From assembly GCA_003427395.1 (NCBI GenBank), contig BFEA01000242.1, positions 1,205,822 to 1,232,244 on the forward strand: a DNA stretch of 26,423 bases, read 5' to 3'. This document shows, in pieces, positions 1 through 8,594 of this stretch. Numbering within the stretch: the stretch's first letter is position 1; each line of letters starts with the position of its first letter. The stretch is from Chara braunii. Lineage: Eukaryota; Streptophyta; Charophyceae; Charales; Characeae. Under the pieces are notes generated by a model that was given only the letters and a program-made list of their open reading frames with translations, was not told the origin of the DNA and did no database searches. The translations under genes and the position numbers were made by a program.

Positions 1-174
1 CCTTAACCAAAATCAAAGTAGACTATCACTCACCCACACCAGATGGAAAACTCTACAGACTGTCGGTTCACACCCCATCACAAGCCAGCAAAACACCCAC
101 GAAACAAAGAAAGGTCTGTCACAGCCAAAAATACACTCCAGACACGCCGCTGGCACTAGAGGCACAGCATGGCC

Positions 175-257
175 GCTATATATATATATATGTCCTCTTC
201 TCCCTCTCTGCCTATGGTTTACCGGGCAGTTCTATTTGACGATATATATATATATAT
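175..257. repeat. (TA)n microsatellites
   Basis: Two short TA-dinucleotide runs lie at about 177-191 and 243-257, separated by about 50 bp of ordinary sequence. They are simple repeats with no visible function. The rest of bases 1-470 shows no recognisable gene apart from the weak tRNA-like 3' arm listed next. Confidence 0.8.
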
Positions 258-271
258 TATTGTATGGTTTG

Positions 272-331
272 AGTTGAACAGGATTCGAACACGTGTCACT
301 TCGATAACAGTTACCCTTCTGATACGTGTTT
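272..331 (-). other. tRNA-like 3' arm (SINE or decayed tRNA remnant)
   Basis: On the minus strand the sequence contains TGTTCGAATCC, close to a pol III B box (GGTTCGANTCC), followed by CTGTTCAACTC as a possible acceptor side. The T-arm stem is imperfect and no convincing D-arm/A box lies at the right distance. It may be a decayed tRNA, the edge of a tRNA-derived SINE, or chance. Only the B-box-like string is directly seen. Confidence 0.2.
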
Positions 332-654
332 TCTGTGTTTCTGTTTTTTTCTCTTTTTTGTGTTTCAACCAGGCGACAGAATCACGTGACAGTTTTCAGA
401 AGACGGCTGCTGCTGAAGAGTACGTCATCAAGGGGTGGGAGAAACATGTTGTAGGCTAAATGGCCATTTGTCTGCCATCTGGAAGCGGATGGAGAGATTC
501 CTGCCATTTGTGGACCTTGCCCTGAAGATACCCAGGTGCTGTCCGGCAGTGGAAAGCCCGTCCCGTCTCTAGGGGTTGCCATTAAGCCGCATGGCAAAAA
601 CAGCATGCAGCTTTCGAAAAATAGAATGAAATTTGGAACAATATTTTTTCTCCT

Positions 655-1000
655 ACTGTTGTCTTGTACTCTTATCCTTCTCCTTCTCTTCTCCGTCAGC
701 GCCTCCTCCTCCTCTGTCTTTTCCTCCTCATGATGATGATGAATCTGATGATCCTCCTCCTGCAGCAACTTCTCCTTCTTCTCCTCCTTCTGATGATCCT
801 CCTCCTGCAGCAACTTCTCTTTCTTCTCCGCCTCCTGCTCCTCCTCTTTTCCTTCTTCTCCTCCTGCTCCTCCTCCTCCTCTTCTTCTTCTTCTTCTTCT
901 TCTTCTTCTTCTTCTTTGGCTTCGGCTTCTTCTTCTTCTTCTTCGACTTCTTCGGCTTCTCCAGCTTCCGCTGCATCTTACCAGTACCACTGCAACTACG
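655..1000. repeat. CT/CTT-rich tract with a 45-bp duplicated unit and (TTC)n
   Basis: This plus-strand pyrimidine tract is built of TCC and TTC triplets. Inside it a 45-bp unit beginning TCTGATGATCCTCC occurs twice in tandem (about 744-788 and 789-833), and an almost pure (TTC)n run lies at about 879-916. The open frames across it (for example 382-1188 on minus, 633-1037 and 664-1041 on plus) are the translation of this low-complexity DNA into Lys/Glu/Arg or Ser/Leu/Phe runs, and are not taken as genes. Confidence 0.9.
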
Positions 1001-1061
1001 ACATCTACTACTACTGCTACTTGGTCCTCTCCTGTAAATGAATACACAATTGGGATTATGG

Positions 1062-1167
1062 GGCTTGGTGCACCCGTTTCCATCTGCCAACATTTTGAAT
1101 GTATCAGGACCTTCAGTGGTCCACATACATTCAAAAGGTTGGCAATTGGTGAGCGGTGCGGCAAGCC
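1062..1167. repeat. 106-bp foldback (inverted repeat), copy 1 of a dispersed family
   Basis: Two arms of about 50 bp pair around a very short loop near 1112-1117. The outer ends are GGCTTG and CAAGCC. The inner arms contain CCAACATTTTGAATGTAT opposite ATACATTCAAAAGGTTGG. There are scattered mismatches but the fold spans the full length. The inner left arm closely matches the left arm of the foldback at 25237-25306, so this is a repeat family. It could be a palindromic MITE or a hairpin precursor of small RNAs. No protein frame is convincing across it. Confidence 0.75.
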
Positions 1168-2075
1168 AGTGTGTGTGCTGAAATTCATTAAACTTGTATA
1201 TATGCTTGTTTATAGCAAGAGCTGTGTAACACACGTGTGCATGAATGAGAAACAAGCATATAAACTAAAGGGCAAATTTCAAAATTCAAACAGCAGAGCA
1301 GGGTTTACAGTGGAGTTAGAACAGCATGGCAAACTTTCAAAATTTTCAATTTTGTAATCTGCACAGTTGCAAACACAACCATGGAACTGACCGGCCACAG
1401 GGCCCCGCAGGCCCCCAGGGTCTTTTTTTGCCGTCGAACATAAGCCGTTAAAAACAAGGACCCCCCACTTTTCAGCCCCATTTAATCTCCTCAACCCTGA
1501 CAAGTGTATTGCACAGTCGACTGCAGGGCTGTTTATGAACAGTTGATGATGATGGGGGTACCGTTCAGCCACATGGTTGCAGGATGCCTTGAGCAATGCT
1601 CCACTGCACAACTTCAAAAAGGTATCTGCTATGGAGCTGGCAGAGAGATGAGGTGCTCAAATTAACTATGTGGTAAGAGCGAGTTTTGATATCGTATCGT
1701 CACCACATTGCCAAGAACAGCATGGCATGAACGATGCATCAGACCACCTCCTCGCTCTACTCGGCCCTGTCTTGGTAGTTTGGAGTTTGGAGGTCACCCC
1801 CGTATGCAGAGTCTGTCCCTTGACAACGTTATCACGGACCTCCGGACTCAGGTTGTGTATCGGAAAAAAAATGTTTAATTAAATCTTAAAAGAAATCGAA
1901 GATAAACCGAAGGCCAAGTCCCCAAACGATTGGACCTCGGGCCAAGTCCGCCCCTCGCGTAGAGCCCATAGTACCAACGAGTGTTGCCATGGAGAAATCT
2001 TATGCATGGTGTCGAGTCACTGATTTACTTTGTAGCTGTCTGACGGAATCCGTCTGGAATCGGAATATGCTTATG
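1168..2075. other. unannotated stretch, no feature recognised
   Basis: I see no RNA gene, transposon end or credible coding frame in these ~900 bp. Frames are short and without recognisable domains. The GC-richer part at 1380-1440 and the C-rich string at about 1461-1466 are not structured in an obvious way. Confidence 0.5.
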
Positions 2076-2078
2076 CCA

Positions 2079-2662
2079 TCTTCGGGGCTCTGATGTCACC
2101 GTGATCTCGGGAGCTGGACTGTTGCAGAGCTTGACGTGTATTCCCTTCATGCAGGCCCAGTAGAGGGGGGTACCCTGCTGAGCCTTCTGGATGCGTGTTC
2201 TAGGCGGTACAGCACCTGCAAATCAAGCTGTCACGATGATATCGGGAGCGGGACTGTTGCGGAGCTTGACGCGTATTACCTTCGTGCAGGCCCAGTAGGG
2301 GGTACCCTGCTGAGCCTTCTGGAGGTGGGTTCCAGGTGGTGTAGCACTTGCAAATCAAGCCCTTATGCCATCTTTGGGGCTGATGTCACCATGATCTCGG
2401 GAGCTGGACTGTTGCAGACAAGATTTCTGAAATTGAGATGTTGGTGAAATTTCATGAAAATGCACTTTTGCCTTGCTGTTTTATATGTTTTTTATTTTAT
2501 TTTTTTGGATTTTTTTTTGCAGTTAGTTAGTATGGTCTCCACTCTACGAATTGGTGGCAAGCTTGATTAAAATGGCCTCTTCGTGTAGGCCCAGTAGGGG
2601 TGACTCTGCTGAGCCTTCTGGAGGCGTGTTCCAGGTGGTATAACACTTGCAAATCAAGGAGA
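2079..2662. repeat. tandem repeat of ~130-138 bp units, third unit interrupted
   Basis: Unit 1 (about 2093-2230) and unit 2 (about 2231-2360) share the order GATCTCGGGAGCTGGACTG, AGCTTGACG, AGGCCCAGTAG, TGAGCCTTCTGGA and GCAAATCAAG. Unit 3 starts at about 2361, stops after CTGTTGCAGA at about 2417, and resumes at about 2562 with GCTTGA…AGGCCCAGTAGGGG, ending near 2658. The intervening ~145 bp (about 2418-2561), T-rich in the middle, look like an insertion. The lead-in CATCTTCGGGGCTCTGA at about 2080-2096 recurs at about 7894-7910, at the edge of the segmental duplication. No coding role is apparent. Confidence 0.8.
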
Positions 2663-2870
2663 CCAGCTGTGAGAGTACCCTCACACCCGCCCACCCTTTC
2701 GGAAAACTTCCGAAGAGCTGATAGCAGTGTGAAGATAGGGAAACCAACCTCCTTGAATTTTCAATGCAGGGTCAGGAGACAGCGGTGACGTTGCGCCTGG
2801 TTTTTTGTTCCTTATAGTCCTGTGTAAGGTCCAAATAATGGTCGCAAACTTGTGTTCTCTGGGTGTAAAG

Positions 2871-2970
2871 GGGACTTATTTTGTCGATTTATGTGCGTTA
2901 TCCTTGTGCAGGGGCCGTCCTGGTCCTTCTCTGTATCATTCCAGTTTAACCGATGTCGCGGAGGGCACGG
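2871..2970 (-). pseudogene. U6 snRNA pseudogene, near full length
   Basis: Read on the minus strand this aligns to plant U6 along almost its whole length. The best-preserved parts are the complements of GATACAGAGAAG (seen as CTTCTCTGTATC) and of GGCCCCTGCGCAAGGAT (seen as ATCCTTGTGCAGGGGCC). Substitutions lie in the ACAGAGA-proximal region and the 3' end. There is no T-run terminator at the expected 3' edge and no recognisable plant USE/TATA arrangement upstream, so I call it a pseudogene. Functional U6 is the catalytic snRNA of the spliceosome, transcribed by pol III in plants. Confidence 0.8.
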
Positions 2971-3300
2971 TCATAACAACGTGTTCCCAGCTTGTGATCA
3001 TATATCTCATCAGTTGCTCAAGAAGATTCAACCAGACGCTCTTGGCATTTTTTTTATTTATGCATTGAAATTATTTGAGAAGGGTCGTCGAGGACAAAAA
3101 TTCTCCTCTGTAGAAACTCGCCGACATTTATTTCGGCGTCGGCTCGTTTGAGACGCAGATCACAATGATAGCATCCACAATGTCTGCTGTCTTCTTGTTG
3201 TCCTTTGTGTTATGCTCTTTGTGACAAGTCATCAACGTATCTCTTATCAAACAGTCTTTTCTCGTCAGTAACAATTTATCAGCGAACATGTTTCGCACCT
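2971..3300. other. unannotated stretch, no feature recognised
   Basis: Ordinary-complexity sequence between the U6 pseudogene and the CpG-rich alternating tract. It holds no recognisable RNA, transposon terminus or coding domain. Confidence 0.5.
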
Positions 3301-3309
3301 GGCTAGCAC

Positions 3310-3402
3310 GGTGTACACGTACGCGGGCTTTGCATATGTGCATACACGTATTTATGTACGCACGCACATGCCGCGTACGTGTGCGTGCGGGCAGTAACGT
3401 GG
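3310..3402. repeat. alternating purine-pyrimidine (CG/CA/TA) tract
   Basis: Stretch rich in ACGTACG, GTGCATACACGTA and CGTACGTGTGCGTGCG strings, i.e. long runs of alternating purine and pyrimidine. Such DNA is known to favour left-handed (Z) structure. A shorter similar patch lies at about 4318-4372. Low-complexity call from base order only. Confidence 0.6.
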
Positions 3403-3493
3403 GGCGGGCGTTGATCCTTCCTGCCATGAGTTTTGAAATCTTGGTGGGAAGGTGTATAACCCGTGCCCCATGGCACCCCCTAATCTGGCTGTG

Positions 3494-3494
<1 letters not shown>

Positions 3495-3532
<38 letters not shown>

Positions 3533-3533
3533 G
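3495..3533. repeat. compound (GT)n(GA)n microsatellite
   Basis: A run of about 9-10 GT dinucleotides passes directly into about 8-10 GA dinucleotides. It marks the left edge of the long pyrimidine-rich tract that follows. Confidence 0.9.
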
Positions 3534-3539
3534 ACGGCT

Positions 3540-4178
3540 TCAACTGTGCCATCTCCCAGTGGTTGCCTTCCCCTTCCTCCTTCTCGTTATCATCTCCGTC
3601 CACCTCCTCCCCATTGTCGTCTTACTCCCGCCATCTCTTCCACCTCCTCGTTGTCTTCGTCCTCGTCCTCCTCCCCGTCTTCGTCTCCCTTCCTGTCTTA
3701 TCCACCTCTTGTCGTCATCCTCCTCCTCCTCCTTCCTTGTTGCCAGCTTTCTCCGCCATCAACTCCACAGCACCTTTCCTCCTCTTTCTTCCCGCCCTCG
3801 GCTGCCGCATGTTTTTTTTTTTTTCATTTTGGGGTTTGAACTTTGAAATATGACCTTCCCTCCTCCTCGTGGTCGTCTTCGTCCTCCATCTGCCCTATCT
3901 CCCCATTGTCATCTTTCTCCTCATCGTCCCCGTCGTCTTCTTCCACCTCCATATCCTAGACCACCTTTTCTCCTTCGCCATATTCTCCGCGTTCCCGTCT
4001 TCGTCTTCCGCCTGTTCCTCCCCACTTGCTCCATCTGCCCCACCTCCCCGTTGTCACCTCCCTCTTGGTCCTCCCGGTTCTCGCCTTCCTCCACCATCTT
4101 CTCCACCTCCACGTCGTCTTCCTCCTCCTTCTTGTCGTTGACTTTCTCCACCATTTCGTTTACCTCCCTATTGTCTTC
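3540..4178. repeat. ~640-bp polypyrimidine tract / degenerate CCT-CTT minisatellite
   Basis: The plus strand is overwhelmingly C and T, built of CTCC, GTCTTC and CGTC strings with recurring phrases such as CCATTGTCGTC, CCCATTGTCATC and CGTTGTCACC. This suggests a degenerate minisatellite. A pure T-run and a less biased gap (about 3811-3850) split it into two blocks. The many overlapping frames (Ser/Pro/Leu-rich on plus, Glu/Arg-rich on minus) simply translate the repeat. Homopurine-homopyrimidine DNA of this length can in principle form triplex structure. Confidence 0.85.
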
Positions 4179-4189
4179 AGTATTGCTAT

Positions 4190-4315
4190 GATAGTAACAA
4201 TAGTATTATTATTAATATTTAATATATTACACGTATAATATGGTATATAACACTATATAGTATAGAATCTATATATAATATGTATATCTATTATATTATA
4301 TATATAATACATAAC
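4190..4315. repeat. AT-rich tract, mainly TA and TAT repeats
   Basis: About 125 bp of nearly pure A/T with ATATA, TATAAT and TTATTATT strings. Many TATA-like strings occur but there is no gene for them to serve, so none is called as a promoter. Confidence 0.8.
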
Positions 4316-4675
4316 TGTACGCACATTTTTGGGTACGTTCGCGTACGTGTCTGCACCGCGCACCACAAACGCATACATCGTGCTACCCAGTTTTGCACAT
4401 ATTGGCTAGATATATATTCCTCAAAGCACTGGTGTGACTTTCATCGCAGCGAGGGGCTTCCCTTGATGCCAGATTCAAAGTTTCTGGTTGTTTCTGTTTT
4501 TTTTCCCCTCACCGTGGGTTTGTAGAGTCGTAATTTTTTATTTTCCTTTTCTTTCCTGCCGAATCTCCTCGGGATTTTTGAAAAATGCATTGTGATGTAT
4601 ATTCCCGCTTTTCCTAACACTGAGAAAGGTAGCAGTGGTATAATATTTTCCTTAGAAAGCTGACAATAAATATAC

Positions 4676-5199
4676 GGACCCTCCAATTTTTCAATTTGTT
4701 GACGTAATCTTTTGAGCGTGAAGAGTCAAGTTGGGGTACTTTTCCCGTTGGCCCACACGTGGTAGAGCGGCAAAAATGGGAAGTAAGACGAATCGGCGCA
4801 ATATTTATTTCACGATTTGTTTTTGTTTTTTTTCCCTTTCTTGGAAAGAACATGATCAAATTGACAGACCCTCCAATTTTCAAAGTCTCCCCCCCCTCAA
4901 AAAAAAAATGTTGGACCATTTGTTGATATATGTGTGCCATCCTTGCGCAGGGCCCATGGTAATCTTCAATGTGTCATTCCAATTTCAAAGGATGTCCCGA
5001 ATTACTTTTTCAAAGTTTTCGAGTTGTTCTTTTGAGCACAACAAATCGTGGAAGTTGGGGTAGTTTTTTAGTTGGCCCACACATGGTGGAGTGACAAAAA
5101 TGAAAAATGTGACGAATTGGCGTGGCATTTATTTCACAGTCTATTTTTTATTTTTATTTTTTATTTTAATGGAAAGATCACAATCTGATCTGAAAAATC
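4676..5199. repeat. tandem direct repeat (~185-bp units) surrounding a U6 insertion
   Basis: Unit A (about 4697-4880) and unit B (about 5017-5199) share TCTTTTGAGC, AAGTTGGGGTA, GTTGGCCCACAC, TGGNAGAG/TGGAGTG, ATTTATTTCAC and GGAAAGA in the same order. The string GACCCTCCAATTTT ends unit A (about 4867) and also precedes it (about 4677), so a third unit lay upstream. The U6 copy at 4911-5003 interrupts the A/B junction, while the junction before unit A has no U6 and acts as an uninterrupted reference. Unit B ends where a TIR element begins at 5200. Confidence 0.75.
4911..5003 (-). pseudogene. U6 snRNA retropseudogene with T-tail and flanking direct repeats
   Basis: The minus strand matches plant U6 from the 5' GGACATCC region to GGTCCAA, including a diverged GATACAGAGAAG region and an intact complement of CTGCGCAAGGATG (plus: CATCCTTGCGCAG). 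Immediately 3' on the minus strand is a run of nine or ten T then GAGGGGGG, the position of a pol III terminator. A 10-bp direct repeat TTTTCAAAGT lies on both sides (4877-4886 and 5007-5016), consistent with a target-site duplication. The upstream side lacks the plant U6 USE and TATA, so it is probably a retroposed, inactive copy. Confidence 0.8.
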
Positions 5200-5479
5200 C
5201 TAGGCTACCAGCCGGGGTGCTTGGGTGTCACTATTTTTTCGGGCGGCCCGACCGTGCAAGGACCAGGAAAGGTCCGAGCCAAAAAAAACGAAAAGTCAAA
5301 AAAATCCGAAAATAAAACATGTTATACAGAAAAATAAACTGAACAACTTTTGCCTTTGGATTGAAACTCTTCACCAAATTTAAAATAAAACTTTTTCTTA
5401 AAAAATCATTTTTACTTTTTTATTTTTTCATATCTTTTTGGCTCTGGGTAAGTGGACCTGGGCCACTCTGGTAGCCTAG
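5200..5479 (+). mobile_element. CTAGG-family hAT-like MITE, copy 1 (280 bp)
   Basis: Ends in perfect 12-bp terminal inverted repeats, CTAGGCTACCAG and CTGGTAGCCTAG. Flanking 8-mers GAAAAATC and ACAAAATC agree at 6 of 8 positions, a diverged 8-bp target duplication. Subterminal GC-rich parts (GGGCGGCCCGACCGTGCAAG, GTGGACCTGGGCCACT) flank an A/T-rich core. There is no transposase frame, so it is non-autonomous. Eight-bp duplications and short TIRs are typical of the hAT superfamily. Copy 1 sits at the left boundary of segmental copy A. Confidence 0.85.
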
Positions 5480-5796
5480 ACAAAATCATAATTTTTTGGA
5501 TTTTTTTAATCAATTTTTTTGATTGTAAAAAGTCATCAAAATTGTTGCTTGAAAATTGCGGGAGTTTGCCCGCCTCCGCCTGCCAGTTGCCGCCACCTTG
5601 TAAAACCCGACATATACGGCCAGAAAAGTTAAATTACGGGTTCTTTTCAGGGTTATTATAACAAATGCCCCACACCTTTTAAGCCAGACTTATCACTAGC
5701 TCATAAAGTGCATACCAAATGAACCAACAACAAAAAGGAAAAGTCAAAAAATGGATCGAAGGGGCTTAAAACCGTACGGCAAAATTATGTTTTTAT

Positions 5797-5879
5797 CTAG
5801 GCAATTGGTCGGGCTGCCCGGGTCACCCCATTTTCCCGGGCGGCCCGACCGTGCAAGGACCGCGGAAGGTCCCAGCAAA

Positions 5880-5932
<53 letters not shown>

Positions 5933-5975
5933 TTTTTTGGTCCGTCGGGGCAAGGGGACCTGGGCCACTCTGGTA
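5797..5975 (+). mobile_element. CTAGG-family MITE, right end deleted
   Basis: The left terminus CTAGGCAATTGG follows GTTTTTAT, the same insertion site as the element at 9001-9155 in copy B, so this insertion pre-dates the duplication. The body has GGGCGGCCCGACCGTGCAAG and the right subterminal TGGGCCACTCTGG. The right terminus breaks off after CTGGTA and joins ATCTCCAAGATCC, which in copy B lies about 120 bp further on. The right TIR and adjoining host DNA have therefore been deleted. The core is an A-run, (TA)n and T-run that form one palindrome (about 5877-5938). Confidence 0.8.
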
Positions 5976-6069
5976 ATCTCCAAGATCCTAATGAACACCA
6001 AACTTTAAAAGACTTATTCCTAAATGACCTATTCAATGCTTGGAGGTTTAGCCTCGGGCTGAAAAGAGA

Positions 6070-6955
6070 GGGTCCTTGTTGATTTCTTGTATGACGTCAT
6101 CGATCAATTTATTAGGCAGTGGGAGCTTTTGAAAGGGGTTTGCAACCAATGTATGGCAGATAGTAATGGTTTAAACCTTTCTACTGCAAACGTATAGACC
6201 AAAGAGGCGAGGGACGGGTTTGATTGTCTACTCAGACTTGTTGTTAGTCCATAGAATGCGCACCACATAAACCGAGGGAGAAAAAAAAAAACTCAAAAAA
6301 TGGATTAGAGGGGCTTAAAATCGTAAGGCAAAATTGTGCTTTTATGCCAAATCTGCTTTTTTCATTTTTTTAGGATTTTCAGGATTTAAGGCTGGCCGAA
6401 ACAGTCATCTCCAAGATCGTAATTAGCACCAAACTTGAAAATATCAAGAGCATTGACCTCAGGCTAAAAAAAGAGGGTCCTTGTTAATTACTTGTGTGAT
6501 GCCATCGATAAAATCAATAGGCGGCGGACAACTTCTAAAAGGGGATTGCAACCGATGCATGATAGGTAGTGGTGGTTTAAACCTTTTTAGTACAAAAATA
6601 TAGACCAGAGAGGCGATGGGCGGGCTTGCTTGTCTGCCCATCGGTATTCCTTTGCTTCTGTTTCAATATTGCACCAACAATTTTATAAAATACATTGTCA
6701 CGCAAAAAACCTGTTAGTTTTTTTAGGTCCATCAGTCTGATTGACTCCCAATCTTTCCCACCTAGATATTTTATATTGCAAACATATAGACCAAAGAGGC
6801 GAGGGGAGGGCTTGCTTATCTGCCCCATCGGTATCCCTTTCCTTTTGTTTCAATATTGCACCACAAAGTTTGGAAAATATATTGTCAAGCAAAAAGTCTG
6901 TTAGTTTTTTCAGGTACGTTAGTCTGATTGACTACCAATCTTTCTCACCTGCAGA
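6070..6955. repeat. internal tandem sub-repeats within segmental copy A
   Basis: Two long similar stretches begin at AGAGGGTCCTTGTT (about 6068 and 6473) and run through AAAGGGG, TTGCAACCRATG, GGTTTAAACCTTT and TATAGACCARAGAGGCGA. A third, shorter iteration follows (about 6720-6955), in which GTTAGTTTTTT…GTCTGATTGACT…CAATCTTTC occurs twice with a spacing of about 189 bp. The same arrangement is present in copy B, so the sub-repeats are older than the segmental duplication. Short minus-strand frames here (for example 6459-6641) show no known domain. Confidence 0.7.
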
Positions 6956-7539
6956 TTTGTTAAATATCGCATTTTTTCCATGATTTTTACGTGTAGTAGC
7001 ATCGTGTACCCAATACCTTTCTTTTTCTCTTAAATTTTGAAAACTCCAATGATTTGCAAATTGAATTTCATCATGGGAAATTTCAAAAATATCTCCTTTA
7101 TGTCATACATATGTGCGTTAATTCCAAGTCTTGTTTACACCTTTTCATTTATTGCAATAAGGTAAGTCTTAAGATTTCCTTTGGTCGAAAGGTGAAAGTG
7201 GTTGTACTTCTTTGTTTGAAATATCAAATCCTTTCTCATAATAAACATGTTTTGTATGTTTCCTTTGTTGCCTCACCTCCTAGTTTTTCTAAACTCTCTT
7301 TTGTACTCCTCCCTCAAAAGTTTTTTTTTTTTTTTTTTTTTTTTTTAATAACCACGTTGTCATGCTAGGAGAGGTGATAAGGGTACCCCTACCTAGCGGG
7401 CCATCTGGTTGCAAGTGATCATTCCGTGGTTTTTAATTTTTTGGAAATTTTGGTTCTCATTGAAAAACTTCAACATCAAAACAACATATAACGATCAATG
7501 TTGCCCCTGGGTTTATGTTTAGCGGCGATACTGTAAGGC

Positions 7540-7897
7540 TAGAAAAGGCACCTCTCACCTCTTGCACATACTCGCAGGTGATGACCCCATCTGCTGACAT
7601 TGTTGGTTGGATTGTTTTGAGTTTCATTCATGAGACACCCGTTTGTAACCCTTGCCTTTCGGAATTTATTTAGAATATTCCTGCAAGCAACATTTATAAC
7701 ATTCAAAATTTCCATCCTTCCTGGGTGCGGTACATTTCGTGAATTGAAAAGGAAGGAATTGCCTTTTGGGCACTCGTTTATTTTGACCCGCACATGCTCG
7801 TTCATCTTGGGAAGATTGAACCGATGACATCCACATTTATGGTTGGTTAGTTCAAAAGTGGTTGCCTTGTGATTATGTAGAAAATCTATGGACATCT
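7540..7897 (-). pseudogene. coding relic of an unrecognised (probably transposon) protein, copy A
   Basis: The minus strand is open for about 119 codons here, ending at a TAG at 7539-7541. The peptide reads in part HNHKATTFELTNHKCGCHRF, then MNEHVRVKINECPK, then SRNVPHPGRM and INVACRNILNKF. Copy B (10820-11303) encodes the same peptide in near-identical form, except for a 4-bp deletion that breaks the frame and the absence of this terminal stop. Long matching open frames in both copies suggest a former protein with a CxC motif. I cannot name the family; a retroelement protein is my guess. The part upstream of 7897 is lost at the duplication edge. Confidence 0.4.
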
Positions 7898-8039
7898 TCG
7901 GGGCTCTGACGCCAAAAAAAAAAAAAAAAAAAAAAAAAATCGGAAAAAAAAACGTGTTATAAAAAAAAAAAAAATTGAATAACTTTTGCCTTAGGATCAT
8001 ATCAAAATTCTTGACCAAAATTAAAATAAGACTTTTACA

Positions 8040-8594
8040 CTAGGCTACCAGAGTGGCTCGGGGTCGCTTGCTCGGCCGGGCCAAAAACAATTAAAAAATA
8101 AAAATAAAAATAAAAAAATTAAAATTTTATTTTTTATTTTAAATTTGGTGCAGAATCTCAATGTGACCGTGAGGCAAAAATTGTTCAGTTTAGTTTTTTC
8201 CATAACATACTAGGCTACCAGAGTGGCCCGGGGCCACTTGCCCGGCCGGGCCAAAAAAAAAGAAAATAATAAAATAAAAATAAATATGGTATTAGTTTAG
8301 GTTTTGTTTTAAATTTGGTAAATAATTTCGATATGACCCTGGGGCAAAAGTTGTTCAGTTTATTTTTCTGCATAACATAGTTGTTTTTCGGATTTTTTTT
8401 TTGTTGGGATCTTCTCTGGTCCTTGCACGGGCTGGCCACCCGGGACGCGGGCGGCCCGGCTGGTAGCCTAGATAACATAGTTTTTTTTCGGATTTTTTGG
8501 AGCTCTTTTGTTTTTTGTTTTTTTGGCTTGGACCTTCCCTCGTCCTTGCACGCACTGACCACCCGGGCCCCGGGAGGCCCGTCTGGTAGCCTAG
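8040..8594 (-). mobile_element. CTAGG-family element, middle of three nested insertions
   Basis: Its left part is 8040-8209 and its right part 8472-8594, with termini CTAGGCTACCAG and CTGGTAGCCTAG. It is inserted in the outer element and flanked by CTTTTACA and CTTTTACT, a 7/8 target duplication. Relative to copy 1 it is inverted: GGTCCTTGCACG-type sequence lies near its right end. It is itself interrupted at ATAACATA by the inner element. Its own sequence without the insertion is about 293 bp. Confidence 0.85.
8210..8471 (-). mobile_element. CTAGG-family MITE, innermost of three nested insertions (262 bp)
   Basis: Complete element with perfect 12-bp TIRs CTAGGCTACCAG and CTGGTAGCCTAG. It is flanked by a perfect 8-bp target duplication ATAACATA (8202-8209 and 8472-8479). 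The interrupted host is another member of the same family. The homologous uninterrupted string CATAACATAGTT is visible inside the inner element itself (about 8371-8382). It has no coding capacity. This is the youngest of the three insertions because its duplication is exact. Confidence 0.9.

Larger units (their letters stand above)
5480..7897. repeat. segmental duplication, copy A (~2.4 kb)
   Basis: Collinear with 8684-11184. Shared landmarks in order include CCGCCACCTTGTAAAACCCG, ATGGATCGAAGGGG, a CTAGG-family insertion at the same site, AGAGGGTCC, TATAGACCA, GTCTGATTGACT, AGGAGAGGTGATAAGGG and CATGCTCGTTCATCTTGGG. Similarity is high by eye throughout, with small indels. Copy A stops at GACATCTTC (about 7897), where copy B continues, and is followed by GGGGCTCTGACGCC then an A-run. 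Within the segment a smaller unit around TATAGACCA…GAGGCGA is itself repeated (6193, 6600, 6787). Confidence 0.85.

Noticed and set aside
382-1255. Long minus- and plus-strand open frames (up to 268 codons) over the CT-rich region
   Set aside because: They translate the (TTC/TCC)n repeat into Lys/Glu/Arg or Ser/Leu/Phe runs; all frames are open because the DNA lacks stop-forming bases.
3352-4238. Many overlapping Ser/Pro/Leu-rich frames
   Set aside because: Product of the polypyrimidine tract; no start context, domain or codon bias that separates one frame from the others.
4196-4312. Multiple TATA-box-like strings
   Set aside because: They are part of an AT-only tract with no gene downstream.
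6459-6828. Small minus-strand frames repeated in segments A and B (Pro-rich, RFKPPLPI)
   Set aside because: Differences between A and B in these frames are mostly amino-acid changing, and the frames are broken in the sub-repeats, giving no sign of coding selection.
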